This document shows, piece after piece, positions 43,102 through 51,859 of a stretch of DNA of 64,000 nucleotides (its first letter is position 1; each line of letters opens with the position of its first letter). The notes under the pieces are model-generated. The model did no database searches. It had not been told where the DNA came from and was given only the letters and a program-made list of their open reading frames with translations. Origin of the DNA: an uncultured Dyadobacter sp. (lineage in GTDB: Bacteria; Bacteroidota; Bacteroidia; Cytophagales; Spirosomataceae); contig NZ_CAMLSE010000018.1 of NCBI RefSeq assembly GCF_946482605.1, positions 62,001 through 126,000 on the forward strand. Direction: 5' to 3'. The position numbers were made by a program, and so were the translations under genes.

Positions 43102-45402
43102 ATGAGAAACAGCAAGGTCGGAAAGGCGTTATTGGCATTGATTTGCATTGTACTCGTTTTTTTCGTGCTCGACCTGGCCTTGCCCTTTCATCCCGAAATC
43201 CGTTATGCGACGCAGATTACCGATCAGAAAGGGCGCGTTATTCATGCATTTTTGAGCAAGGAGGACAAATGGAGGTTGTATTCAAATGTAGATGAAATCA
43301 CACCACTACTGCGAAAAACGCTCATCTATAAGGAAGATCAGTATTTCTACTATCACCCCGGGGTCAATCCCTTTGCGGTGGTAAGAGCCGCATTCCGGAA
43401 CATTTTCTCGGGTAGGCGTACTTCGGGCGCTTCCACGATCACGATGCAGGTCGTGCGTCTCACCGATCCCCAGCCGCGAACCTATCTCAACAAGGTTATA
43501 GAAGTATGGCACGCATTGCAATTGGAAATGCATTATTCCAAAGCCGAAATTCTTCAGTTATATATCAATTTGGTGCCTTACGGTGGCAACATTGAAGGGA
43601 TTAAAGCCGCATCGCTGCTTTACTTCGGCAAACAGCCGCAATTGCTTAGCCTGGCCGAAATTACTGCATTGACCATTGTGCCCAACAGGCCGTCGAGCCT
43701 CCGCCCCGGAACCCGTAATGAAGCATTGAAAGCAGCGCGGAACCAATGGCTCCTGCGATTCGGCGAAACGGGACTTTTTGACAAGCAGGTGATCAGTGAT
43801 GCATTGGAGGAGCCGTTGAATATCAGGCGGCTGCGCATGCCCCGGCTCGCTCCGCACTTTTCAAGGCGTTTGAAACTGCAATATCCGGACGAACCCGTGA
43901 TTCGGACCACATTGAACATGCAGTGGCAAAACCAGGTCGAGGAGCAGGTAGGAAACTATATCAACAGGCGGCAGTTGATGAACATCCACAATGCGGCTGT
44001 GTTGGTTATTAATAATGAAACGATGGAAGTGGAGACCTATGTGGGCTCGGCGGATTTCAATAATCCGTTCGATGGCGGGCAGGTGGATGGTGTACGGGCC
44101 GTGAGGTCTCCCGGAAGCACGCTGAAACCTCTGCTGTATGCCCTTGCGTTCGATGAAGGCACTATTACCCCGAAATCGGTTCTGAACGACGTCCCGGGTA
44201 ATTTCGACGGATATGAACCGGAGAACTTCGACCGGCATTTCAATGGCGCTGTGACCACCGAGTTTGCATTGGCCAATTCCCTGAATATCCCTGCTGTTAA
44301 AGTACTCCAGGAGCTGGGGACGCCCGCATTAATCAGTAAGCTCAGGAAAGCAGGTTTCAAAACGGTCGACAAGCAGGCCGGGGATCTGGGATTGTCGATG
44401 ATCCTTGGAGGCTGCGGCGTGACGCTGGAAGAGCTTACAAGGCTCTTTGCAGCTTTCGCCAATGAGGGAAGACTGAGAAATCTCCGCTACAATGCCGTCG
44501 AGCCATCAGATCAGAAGGGAATCCCCCTCGTTTCGGAGGAGGCGACTTTTTTGACAACTAACATTTTAACACAAATAACCCGCCCGGATTTGCCCACCAA
44601 TTTTGATAATACCTACCACCTGCCGAGGATCGCCTGGAAAACAGGGACTTCCTACGGTAAGCGGGACGCCTGGAGCATTGGCTACAACAGAAGGTACACA
44701 GTCGGGGTTTGGGTAGGGAATTTTTCGGGACAAGGCGTTCCCGAGCTGAGTGGTGCCAATACGGCGACACCACTGCTGTTTTCGATTTTTAATGCGTTGG
44801 ATTACAATTCGCCAAAGGGCTGGTATCGGTCACCAGCGAATGTTTCGCAGCGTAATGTCTGTCCGGTTAGTGGCGACATCCCGTCGGATTTTTGTGACCA
44901 TCAGATTTCAGACCAGTATATTGTCGGTGTTTCGGCATACCGGAAGTGCCAGCATATGCGCTGGGTTTTCACCGACCATGCAGGCAAGATATCTTACTGT
45001 ACGTACTGTCTTCCTGAAAAGGGTTTCGAAAAAAGGACATATCCGAACCTGGCACCCGAACTGATCGCTTTCTATGAAATGCAAAAGCTCCCCTACCAGA
45101 AAATCCCCCCGCACAATCCCGCCTGTGAGCGGGTGTTCCATGAAGGAGCCCCGTTGATAGTAAGCCCGAATGCGGGTAGTGAGTACTATATCAGGAAGGA
45201 TGAGCCTCAACAGATTCAACTCGCCTGTCAGGCGGCTAACGACGTACAGGAAGTATACTGGTATGTCAATGACAAATTATGCCGGAAGGCGCCGCCCCAT
45301 GAAGGTGTGTTCATCAACCCGCCTTTGGGTAGGGTTAAAATCTCGTGCAGCGACGATAAAGGCCGAAATACCGACTTATGGATCGTAGTGAAGCGTATGT
45401 AA
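43102..45402 (+). CDS. pbpC: Penicillin-binding protein 1C
   Basis: A bifunctional peptidoglycan synthase on the periplasmic face. I start it at ATG 43102 (MRNSKVGKALLALICI), which yields a proper membrane anchor; an in-frame TTG at 43024 would add 26 unlikely residues. The GT51 glycosyltransferase domain (about 55-230) has KEDQYFYYHPGVNP and TSGASTITMQVVRL. The transpeptidase domain has SPGSTLKP (active Ser339), ANSLNIPAVK (SxN) and WKTGTSYGKRDAW (KTG). The C-terminal BiPBP domain is present (from about 680). At 766 residues it is normal for PBP1C. An alpha-2-macroglobulin gene, its frequent partner, is not in the window. Confidence 0.94.
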   Translation: MRNSKVGKALLALICIVLVFFVLDLALPFHPEIRYATQITDQKGRVIHAFLSKEDKWRLYSNVDEITPLLRKTLIYKEDQYFYYHPGVNPFAVVRAAFRNIFSGRRTSGASTITMQVVRLTDPQPRTYLNKVIEVWHALQLEMHYSKAEILQLYINLVPYGGNIEGIKAASLLYFGKQPQLLSLAEITALTIVPNRPSSLRPGTRNEALKAARNQWLLRFGETGLFDKQVISDALEEPLNIRRLRMPRLAPHFSRRLKLQYPDEPVIRTTLNMQWQNQVEEQVGNYINRRQLMNIHNAAVLVINNETMEVETYVGSADFNNPFDGGQVDGVRAVRSPGSTLKPLLYALAFDEGTITPKSVLNDVPGNFDGYEPENFDRHFNGAVTTEFALANSLNIPAVKVLQELGTPALISKLRKAGFKTVDKQAGDLGLSMILGGCGVTLEELTRLFAAFANEGRLRNLRYNAVEPSDQKGIPLVSEEATFLTTNILTQITRPDLPTNFDNTYHLPRIAWKTGTSYGKRDAWSIGYNRRYTVGVWVGNFSGQGVPELSGANTATPLLFSIFNALDYNSPKGWYRSPANVSQRNVCPVSGDIPSDFCDHQISDQYIVGVSAYRKCQHMRWVFTDHAGKISYCTYCLPEKGFEKRTYPNLAPELIAFYEMQKLPYQKIPPHNPACERVFHEGAPLIVSPNAGSEYYIRKDEPQQIQLACQAANDVQEVYWYVNDKLCRKAPPHEGVFINPPLGRVKISCSDDKGRNTDLWIVVKRM

Positions 45403-45407
45403 TGCAG

Positions 45408-46442
45408 CTATAAAGGTTGATCCTGCGCTTCCTGATATAGCACCTGAATGAGTGTCTGACCGACCGCCTTCAACGTTTTCGGATCGATGTTGTCCATGGT
45501 ATCATGTGCCGTGTGCCATTGATCGAAGAATGTTCTGCCCGGAACGTTCTGACGTGTATGGATGATGTCGATCATCGGAATGTGGGCTACCTTGTTAACG
45601 GGAACGTGGTCGTCTGTGATGCTGGCGCCGGGTTCGTCGATAAAGAGGTTGCTATAACCCAGTCTGCTCGCGGTTGCCCACACCTGTCTTACCACGTCGT
45701 CGGCCATTTGTGTAGAATAGCCCTCCTTGAAAAATGTAGCACCTTTGGCCCCAGCCATGTCAAGCAGCACTCCGAAATAGGCGGTGTAGCCCGGCGCGTG
45801 CTTGTTGGCCGCCCAATGCTGAGACCCCAGACAAAAGCCGCTGTACTCCATTCCCGTATCTTCGGATTCGGATGACCCCCAGTCTTCTGCGTCAAAAAAG
45901 ATGATATCCACGCCGATCTCAGGCTTCGCAGGCTGGGCTGAAAGCACACGTGCGACTTCCAGAAGGATACCTACGCCGCTGGCACCATCGTTGGCGGCTA
46001 CCACCGGCTTGTCTTTCACCAGGGAATCCTGATCGGAGAACGGCCGGGAATCCCAATGCGAAGCGAGTAAAATCCGTTTGGCGGCAGTAGGATTAAAACT
46101 TCCGATAATATTTCTGGCGTTCAGTTTCTTCCCATCGAAAGTCGTGGCTGTGAAAGGTTGCTCGGTCACTTGCCAGCCATACTTTTTGAGTGTGGCAACG
46201 AGATAGTCGCCGCAGGCTTTATGCGGAGCGGAATTGGGCACGCGGGGGCCAAAATTCACCTGTTTCTGAACAAATTGAAAAGCGCTGTCGGCATTGAAGT
46301 CGGCACTTTTGACCAGTGCAGGTGCGGCCTGTTCGGCGGTTTGCTCAGTGCTATCCTTACTTTTGCAGCTGTAAAAGCAAATGATGATGGAAAATAGGGT
46401 GGTTAATCTTTTTAAAGACAAGTGGTTAGAAAGAAATGGCAT
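45408..46442 (-). CDS. M28-family lipoprotein peptidase, glutaminyl-cyclase-like
   Basis: I start it at ATG 46442 (MPFLSNHLSLKRL); 13 further codons upstream to 46481 are also open. The sequence FSIIICFYSC gives a lipobox with the cysteine at about 27, so it is an anchored lipoprotein (344 residues). Zinc-peptidase motifs: LLASHWDSRPF (metal His-Asp), ANDGASGVGILLE (metal Asp), IFFDAEDWG (Glu-Asp base and metal) and a later DDHVPVNK. The overall pattern is closer to the glutaminyl-peptide cyclotransferase subgroup than to aminopeptidases. The gene overlaps the end of the DUF192 gene by 17 nt, which implies coupled translation. Confidence 0.85.
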   Translation of the reverse strand: MPFLSNHLSLKRLTTLFSIIICFYSCKSKDSTEQTAEQAAPALVKSADFNADSAFQFVQKQVNFGPRVPNSAPHKACGDYLVATLKKYGWQVTEQPFTATTFDGKKLNARNIIGSFNPTAAKRILLASHWDSRPFSDQDSLVKDKPVVAANDGASGVGILLEVARVLSAQPAKPEIGVDIIFFDAEDWGSSESEDTGMEYSGFCLGSQHWAANKHAPGYTAYFGVLLDMAGAKGATFFKEGYSTQMADDVVRQVWATASRLGYSNLFIDEPGASITDDHVPVNKVAHIPMIDIIHTRQNVPGRTFFDQWHTAHDTMDNIDPKTLKAVGQTLIQVLYQEAQDQPL

Positions 46443-46935
46443 CTCCTGACTGAATATTGTTACTTTTTGTAAAACCTGCATTGACCTCCACTACATACTG
46501 CACTACCCCCAGTGGCGGAATGCTTTCCTCGGAATAGGGCTTGGTGTGCTCTGCAATGGAAATGATTTTTTTGTCCGTACCTATATAAATGATGTCCAAT
46601 GGAATGGATGTGTTTTTCATCCAGAAACCATGGTCTCCGGGCTGTTCAAAAATGAAGAGCATACCCACGGAGTCGGGTAGGTAAGGACGGAACATCAATC
46701 CTTTGGCACGTTCCGCCTCATTTTCAGCGACCTCGACGTCGATTTTTTGGTACGGTTCGCCTTTTTTCAGGAATGTCACTTCACCTTCTTTGGTGAAAAC
46801 CGGCGGAGACACGGCCGGAGCCGGCGTTGCTGTGGGTTTACTCTCCCCGGAAAAAGATGCTACCAGATAGGCTGCGCCGCCCAGAACGAACACGCCCAGA
46901 AGGATGTATGCCAGTACAGAACGCCGTTGTTTCAT
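46426..46935 (-). CDS. DUF192 protein with N-terminal membrane anchor
   Basis: 169 residues. A hydrophobic segment (about 8-28) anchors or exports the protein. The DUF192 domain (about 58-165) has EAERAKGLMFRPYLPDSVGM, HGFWMKNTSIPLDIIYI and YVVEVNAGF, the family hallmarks. DUF192 proteins are small envelope beta-barrels of unknown role. It sits 2 nt after cysS and overlaps the peptidase gene downstream, in an operon of five genes. Confidence 0.88.
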   Translation of the reverse strand: MKQRRSVLAYILLGVFVLGGAAYLVASFSGESKPTATPAPAVSPPVFTKEGEVTFLKKGEPYQKIDVEVAENEAERAKGLMFRPYLPDSVGMLFIFEQPGDHGFWMKNTSIPLDIIYIGTDKKIISIAEHTKPYSEESIPPLGVVQYVVEVNAGFTKSNNIQSGDAISF

Positions 46936-46937
46936 TG

Positions 46938-48440
46938 TTATTCCTCGTAAGCCCAGTCAATCCTCGTTTTTGTATCGCGGATTACCAATCCCTGATTTTT
47001 GAAATAAGAACGGATTTCGTCCACTTTTTCGTAATTCTGGGACAGCTTAAATTCGCGATATAGTTTCAGCATTCCGTCCAGGATGGCCTGGCCTTCCGCC
47101 AACTCCTCCTTCAATCCCAAAACGTCCTCGAAGAAAATGACGAATTGCTCTTTCAGGGAGGTGAATACTGCTTCGCCCAATGCCGCGGATTTCAGCTGAC
47201 CCATGTTGAGCATGTTAATGTATTTCAGCATGTTGAAAAGGTTGGCAAATGCGACAGCCGTATTCAGGTCGTCGTTCATCGCATTGTAAAAACCTTCGAT
47301 CGATTTTTCGATATCAGCCTTTTTCGCTTCGTCGGCATTCACGCCGTCTTCGTGCGTGTAGGTCAGCAGCTTGGCAAGGCGCAGGCCATTCGCCAGTTTC
47401 TTATATCCTTTCTGCGCCGCTTTCAGAGCGTCGTTTGAGAAATCGAGCGTGCTGCGGTACTGGCTTTGGAGCATGAAGAAACGAACGGTCATAGGACTGA
47501 ATGCCTGGTCCAGGAGCTCATGGTTGCCAGAAAAGAGCTCGGCCGGCAGGAACGAGTTACCCAGCGACTTGGACATTTTCTGTCCGTTTACTGTGAGCAT
47601 ATTGGTATGCATCCAATAGCGGACGGGCTCTTCGTCGGTGAGTGATTTTCCCTGTGCGATCTCGCATTCGTGATGCGGGAATTTGAGGTCCATACCGCCA
47701 CCGTGGATGTCAAACTGCTTGCCGAGGTATTTGGCGCTCATGCAGGTACATTCGAGGTGCCATCCGGGGAAGCCCATTCCCCAGGGCGATTCCCACTGCA
47801 TGATGTGCTCCGGACTCGCTTTTTTCCATAATGCAAAATCGAGTGGATTACGCTTTTCTGCCTGGCCGTCGAGTTCCCGGGTTTCGTTCAGGAGATCTTC
47901 AATAATGCGTCCGGAAAGCTTTCCGTATTCATTTCCGCCAGCCTGGTATTTGTTAATGTCAAAATATACCGAGCCATTGGATTCGTAGGCGAGGCCCTTA
48001 TCGATCAGCTTCTGCACGGCTTCGATCTGCTCGATCAAATGCCCGGTCGCGGTAGGTTCTATACTGGGCGATAATAGGTTGAAGATGGCAGTTACCTCAT
48101 GAAAATCGTTGGTATAGCGCTGCACGATTTCCATGGGTTCGAGCTTTTGCAACTTGGCCATTTTACCAATTTTGTCCTCACCCTCCTCGCCGTCGCCCAC
48201 CAAATGGCCCACGTCGGTGATGTTTCGTACATAACGCACTTTGTAGCCGATGTGCGTCAGGTAGCGGAAAAGGATATCGAATGAGAGAAAAGTACGGATG
48301 TTGCCTAAATGTACATTGTTGTAAACCGTCGGCCCGCACACATACATGCCGACATAGGGAGGCGCAATGGGAACAAAAACATCCTTTTTACGGGTAAGCG
48401 TATTGAATATTTTGAGTGGCTGGAAAGTTTGTGCGGTCAT
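46938..48440 (-). CDS. cysS: Cysteinyl-tRNA synthetase
   Basis: Charges tRNA-Cys. The 500-residue class I synthetase has CGPTVYNNVHLGNIRTF (the zinc-ligand Cys and the HIGH motif as HLGN), the second zinc site WHLECTCMSAKYLG, HHECEIAQ, and KMSKSLGNSF. The HLGN variant is common in Bacteroidota. It lies 21 nt after the two DUF5618 genes and 2 nt before the DUF192 gene, so the synthetase is embedded in a minus-strand operon rather than standing alone. Confidence 0.97.
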   Translation of the reverse strand: MTAQTFQPLKIFNTLTRKKDVFVPIAPPYVGMYVCGPTVYNNVHLGNIRTFLSFDILFRYLTHIGYKVRYVRNITDVGHLVGDGEEGEDKIGKMAKLQKLEPMEIVQRYTNDFHEVTAIFNLLSPSIEPTATGHLIEQIEAVQKLIDKGLAYESNGSVYFDINKYQAGGNEYGKLSGRIIEDLLNETRELDGQAEKRNPLDFALWKKASPEHIMQWESPWGMGFPGWHLECTCMSAKYLGKQFDIHGGGMDLKFPHHECEIAQGKSLTDEEPVRYWMHTNMLTVNGQKMSKSLGNSFLPAELFSGNHELLDQAFSPMTVRFFMLQSQYRSTLDFSNDALKAAQKGYKKLANGLRLAKLLTYTHEDGVNADEAKKADIEKSIEGFYNAMNDDLNTAVAFANLFNMLKYINMLNMGQLKSAALGEAVFTSLKEQFVIFFEDVLGLKEELAEGQAILDGMLKLYREFKLSQNYEKVDEIRSYFKNQGLVIRDTKTRIDWAYEE

Positions 48441-48461
48441 TTATATGTTGTACTTTCTTGA

Positions 48462-48848
48462 TTACTGATTTTTCTTTTCGAGGCGCGTTTCAACCCAGTC
48501 GATGATTTTTTCGGCTGAATCGAGCCCTAAGGCGGCTATTTTAGCGCTTTTTGTACCCTGATAACCCATATCGATGTGGAGGACTTGATAAGCCGTTGTA
48601 AAATTGGATAATAACGTTTTATCTACACGGCTTAATTCATATTGGTACCACTCTGCACTTTTTGGGGTTTTTCTGTTTTTTTCTCCTAGTAGCTCATTCA
48701 AGACCAACAGGATGCCAGTATAGGCGGTGTGACCTGCGATTTTGACGTACTTTTTGTCCTGGTAAAGCCCATCCTGCTTTTTGGCATTGTTGCTGAGAAA
48801 GTCCTTTGCATTGTCAATGTGTCGTCTTGCTTCTGATATTGCTTCCAT
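48462..48848 (-). CDS. DUF5618 family protein, paralogue 2
   Basis: A 128-residue all-helical protein. The block KYVKIAGHTAYTGILLVLNELLG is the family signature, followed by EWYQYELSRVDK and YQVLHIDMGYQGTKSAKIA. It is a tandem paralogue of the gene at 48880-49260, with about half the residues identical by eye and no gaps of note. Function is unknown; the fold may resemble HEPN-type helical bundles, which I offer only as a possibility. It is 31 nt after its paralogue and shares an ATAGTATGTGATTnAAT block immediately before the start codon. Confidence 0.8.
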   Translation of the reverse strand: MEAISEARRHIDNAKDFLSNNAKKQDGLYQDKKYVKIAGHTAYTGILLVLNELLGEKNRKTPKSAEWYQYELSRVDKTLLSNFTTAYQVLHIDMGYQGTKSAKIAALGLDSAEKIIDWVETRLEKKNQ

Positions 48849-48879
48849 GATAGTATGTGATTGAATATGATGTTCCTGA

Positions 48880-49260
48880 CTACATTTTTTTCCTTTCGCG
48901 CCGGTTCTCGACCCAATGAATAATTCTTTCTGCGTCCTGCAAGGCTATATTGGCCATTTTTGCATTTGGATCACCATCATAGCCCATGCCAATATGCAAA
49001 TGGTGATACGCATTCATAAAACTGGATAACACCCGTTTGTCAGTAGCAGTCAGCTCTTTTTGGTACCATTCGACACTTTTGCGGGATCCTTTTTCCGGAA
49101 GTACCGCGTCAAGCGCTATCAAAACGCCGCTGTAAGCCGTGTGTCCCGCGATCTTCACGTATTTCGTATCCCTGTACACGCCATTTTCTTTGCGGGCATT
49201 GTCTCGGAGAAAACCCCTTGCATTGTCGATGTACCTTTTCGCTTCGTTGATTACTTCCAT
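48880..49260 (-). CDS. DUF5618 family protein, paralogue 1
   Basis: A 126-residue helical protein beginning MEVINEAKRYIDNARGFL with KYVKIAGHTAYSGVLIALDAVL and YHHLHIGMGYDGDPNAKMANI. It is the leading gene of the unit that continues into cysS, DUF192 and the M28 peptidase. A good -7 box lies 40 nt upstream. The tandem copy downstream suggests duplication in place. No catalytic motif was found; the conserved GHTAYxGVL and GYxG stretches may form the functional surface. Confidence 0.8.
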   Translation of the reverse strand: MEVINEAKRYIDNARGFLRDNARKENGVYRDTKYVKIAGHTAYSGVLIALDAVLPEKGSRKSVEWYQKELTATDKRVLSSFMNAYHHLHIGMGYDGDPNAKMANIALQDAERIIHWVENRRERKKM

Positions 49261-49300
49261 AATAGTATGTGATTTAATTGATAGAGAATTTTACTTCAGA

Positions 49301-49308
49301 CAAAAATA
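49301..49308 (-). promoter_or_regulatory. -7 box ahead of the DUF5618-cysS operon
   Basis: CAAAAATA on the plus strand reads TATTTTTG on the minus strand, a perfect TAnnTTTG, 40 nt before the first DUF5618 ATG. No TTTG appears at the proper -33 distance. Confidence 0.45.
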
Positions 49309-49382
49309 GCAAATAACCCAGGATTGATTTGCAGTCTAAGCGAGAATGAGCAGGCGGGGAGAGGCTATTCGGTCGTTTTGTT

Positions 49383-49390
49383 TATCTTCG
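49383..49390 (+). promoter_or_regulatory. Weak -7 box ahead of the PfkB kinase
   Basis: TATCTTCG matches TAnnTTTG except for one base. It lies about 60 nt before ATG 49452 in the divergent region; a TTTG in front is too close to act as -33. Confidence 0.3.
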
Positions 49391-49451
49391 CAGCGTTTTT
49401 GCATTTAAAATTCAGTTTGAAACTAACTTAAAATCAATATAGTACTTACTT

Positions 49452-50369
49452 ATGAGCTTACTTACCGTAGGATCTGTTGCATTCGATGCGCTCGAAACCC
49501 CATTTGGAAAAACAGACAAAATTATCGGCGGTGCTGCCACTTACATCACACTAGCTGCTTCCTATTTTACCAAAGAAAATAACCTGGTCGCCGTTGTAGG
49601 AGGTGACTTTCCCAAAGAAATGATCGATTTGCTGGGAGACCACGGTGTGAATACCGAGGGTTTGGAGATCGTACAGGATGGTAAAACGTTCTTCTGGTCG
49701 GGTAAGTACCATGAGGATATGAATACCCGGGACACGCTGATTACCGAATTGAATGTAATGGAGCATTTCGATCCGATCATCCCGGATTCCTACCAGGGAA
49801 CCGAATTCCTGATGCTGGGCAATACGGTCCCTGCAACTCAGAAATTAGTGATCGAGCGGCTGGCTAAACGCCCGAAGCTGATCATGCTCGATACCATGAA
49901 CCTCTGGATGAATATTGCGCTGGAAGATCTGAAATCCGTTCTCGCGTTGGTGGACCTTCTGACGATCAATGACGAGGAGGCACGCCAGCTTTCGGGCGAA
50001 TATTCCCTGCGCAAAGCTGCCAAGAAGATCATGGCCATGGGGCCTAAAACGCTGATCATCAAAAAAGGTGAGCACGGTGCATTACTGTTCCAGGAAGACC
50101 GTATTTTCTTCGCCCCTGCATTGCCATTGGAAGAGGTATTCGATCCGACCGGCGCGGGAGATACTTTCGCGGGTGGTTTCATCGGTTACCTTGCTGCTAC
50201 TGACGACATTTCTTTCGATAATATGAAGCGCGCGATCATTTACGGTTCGGCTATGGCATCGTTCTGCGTTGAGAAATTTGGAACGGAACGTCTGGTGAAC
50301 CTGACACAGGACGAAATCAATGCCCGCGTTCAGGAGTTTGTGAATTTATCGAGCTTCGAAATACAATAA
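49452..50369 (+). CDS. PfkB-family carbohydrate kinase
   Basis: A 305-residue ribokinase-superfamily enzyme. The N-terminal IIGGAATYITLAASYF replaces the usual GG-x-x-N-x-A motif; the C-terminal signature DPTGAGDTFAGGFIGYLA carries the catalytic aspartate and anion hole. The substrate could be ribose, fructose, adenosine or another sugar and cannot be settled from the sequence. It is the first gene of the plus-strand segment opposite the DUF5618 operon and ends in a strong terminator. Confidence 0.9.
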   Translation: MSLLTVGSVAFDALETPFGKTDKIIGGAATYITLAASYFTKENNLVAVVGGDFPKEMIDLLGDHGVNTEGLEIVQDGKTFFWSGKYHEDMNTRDTLITELNVMEHFDPIIPDSYQGTEFLMLGNTVPATQKLVIERLAKRPKLIMLDTMNLWMNIALEDLKSVLALVDLLTINDEEARQLSGEYSLRKAAKKIMAMGPKTLIIKKGEHGALLFQEDRIFFAPALPLEEVFDPTGAGDTFAGGFIGYLAATDDISFDNMKRAIIYGSAMASFCVEKFGTERLVNLTQDEINARVQEFVNLSSFEIQ

Positions 50370-50388
50370 AAGTTTAAGGTTCACAGTA

Positions 50389-50436
50389 AATGAGTCTATA
50401 AGTTGGGATGATATTCTGCTTGTAGACTCATTTTTT
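50389..50436 (+). terminator. Rho-independent terminator after the PfkB kinase
   Basis: AATGAGTCTATAAG (50389-50402) pairs with CTTGTAGACTCATT (50419-50432), a 14-bp stem with one G-U pair, followed by T to 50436. It lies 20 nt after the stop. Confidence 0.88.
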
Positions 50437-50497
50437 ATGAACGCATTGGCCTTTTTCGTTTAAAAGTGTGTAACCCTGCTGATAACTTGAATTTCCC

Positions 50498-51307
50498 ATG
50501 AAGCTATTTTTGAAAGCAATCCCGTGCCTGTTTTTGGTTCTAACATTTTGCATCGACGTGTCGGCGCAGCATTCCGCATTGCCGCATTCGAAAAATAAGA
50601 CGGTTGTCATTGCCCATCGCGGAAATCATGTGCATGCGCCCGAGAATACGCTGGCATCCACGCGGGACGCGATCGCGTGCGGGGCAGATTATGTGGAAGT
50701 AGATCTGCGGACTTCGAAGGACGGTCACCTTGTTGCTATGCACGATGCCACGGTCAACAGAACGACGAACGGAACTGGAAAGGTTGCAGATATGACTTGG
50801 GCAGAGTTGATGGATTTGCAGGTTTTTAACCGGAATAAAAAGACACACCGTATCCCGGAGTTTGGCGAAATCCTTGCCCTGTGCAAAGGGAAAATCAATA
50901 TTTACCTGGATTTTAAGGACGCCGACATAGCCGAAACCTGGAAGCAGATCACAGCCGCCGGCATGGAACATCAGATAGTGGTTTACTTAAATAAAGAAGA
51001 GCAGTACAAAAAGTGGAAAGAAATAGCGCCCAAAATGCCACTGATGACCAGCCTGCCTAAGACGATTACGACTAAAGAGCAGTTAGCCGCATTTATTGGT
51101 CAGATGCACATCCAGGTGGTAGACAACATCACGAGCCCCGAACTCCTCAAAGCCGCCCACGAGCATGGCATTTCCGTGTGGCTCGACGTTCAAAGTCCCG
51201 CGGAAGGACCGGCATCATGGAATGAGGCGTTACACAAAGGCGTGCAAGGCTTGCAGACAGACAAGCCAGCCGAAATGGTTTCCTATTTAAAAGCGAACGT
51301 GCAATAG
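50498..51307 (+). CDS. Glycerophosphodiester phosphodiesterase, exported
   Basis: Hydrolyses deacylated phospholipid headgroup esters to glycerol 3-phosphate and an alcohol. Signal peptide (about 1-23, ending DVSAQ). The GDPD TIM barrel starts with IAHRGNHVHAPENTLAS (catalytic HRG and ENT) and YVEVDLRTSKDGHLVAMHDATVNRTTNG with the metal EVD and catalytic histidine. Length is 269 residues. Whether it supplies glycerol 3-phosphate alongside glpK is speculative, since the genes are 8 kb apart. Confidence 0.92.
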   Translation: MKLFLKAIPCLFLVLTFCIDVSAQHSALPHSKNKTVVIAHRGNHVHAPENTLASTRDAIACGADYVEVDLRTSKDGHLVAMHDATVNRTTNGTGKVADMTWAELMDLQVFNRNKKTHRIPEFGEILALCKGKINIYLDFKDADIAETWKQITAAGMEHQIVVYLNKEEQYKKWKEIAPKMPLMTSLPKTITTKEQLAAFIGQMHIQVVDNITSPELLKAAHEHGISVWLDVQSPAEGPASWNEALHKGVQGLQTDKPAEMVSYLKANVQ

Positions 51308-51325
51308 AATTTCAACCAGCCATTT

Positions 51326-51859
51326 GTGAGACAGATTATAACCATAGGTACTTTGTTTCTGCTGGTGCGCTGCAATTCTCCCAAGCCAGCCCAAAGCATT
51401 TCAGGTGAGCCTGCCGGGCAATTGAGTCGCCCTTCGAGTTTGATGTACGCTGACATCGATCCGTTTATCCGGGTTGATACCATGACTGAGGACGAGGTCA
51501 CTCAGCTTTTTGGTAAAATGCATCACGCCGACCAGCAGTTCCGGGATAGCTTAAATAGAGGCAGCAAGGAAAAGGAAACTTTCTTTTTGCAGAAAATGAG
51601 AGCCAACGACGAAGCCAATCTGAAAATTCTAAACAAGATAATCCAGCATTATGGTTGGCCACCGAAAAGCGTCTTCGGCGAAACAGCAGCCGAAACCGCC
51701 TGGCTCGTCATCTGGCATCACCGTGGCAGCAGGTATATTTTGTGCCAGCATTTTGATCTGATGGAAAAGGCAGTCCATGAAGGAGAGATGAACGCCTCCC
51801 TGTTTCAGCAGATCAAAGACGAGGTTACTCTGCTATCTCCCGATCAGATCAATTATTAG
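51326..51859 (+). CDS. DUF6624-like probable lipoprotein
   Basis: A 177-residue product from GTG 51326, 18 nt after the phosphodiesterase stop. The start VRQIITIGTLFLLVRCNS has a short hydrophobic stretch and a cysteine suitable for lipidation. The later part NLKILNKIIQHYGWPPKSVFGE followed by AAWLVIWHH is the DUF6624 signature. Known members continue further with a conserved Gly/Thr-rich tail; here the frame ends at LLSPDQINY, slightly short. The last 11 nt overlap the 3' end of the convergent glycosylase gene. Function unknown. Confidence 0.7.
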   Translation: MRQIITIGTLFLLVRCNSPKPAQSISGEPAGQLSRPSSLMYADIDPFIRVDTMTEDEVTQLFGKMHHADQQFRDSLNRGSKEKETFFLQKMRANDEANLKILNKIIQHYGWPPKSVFGETAAETAWLVIWHHRGSRYILCQHFDLMEKAVHEGEMNASLFQQIKDEVTLLSPDQINY

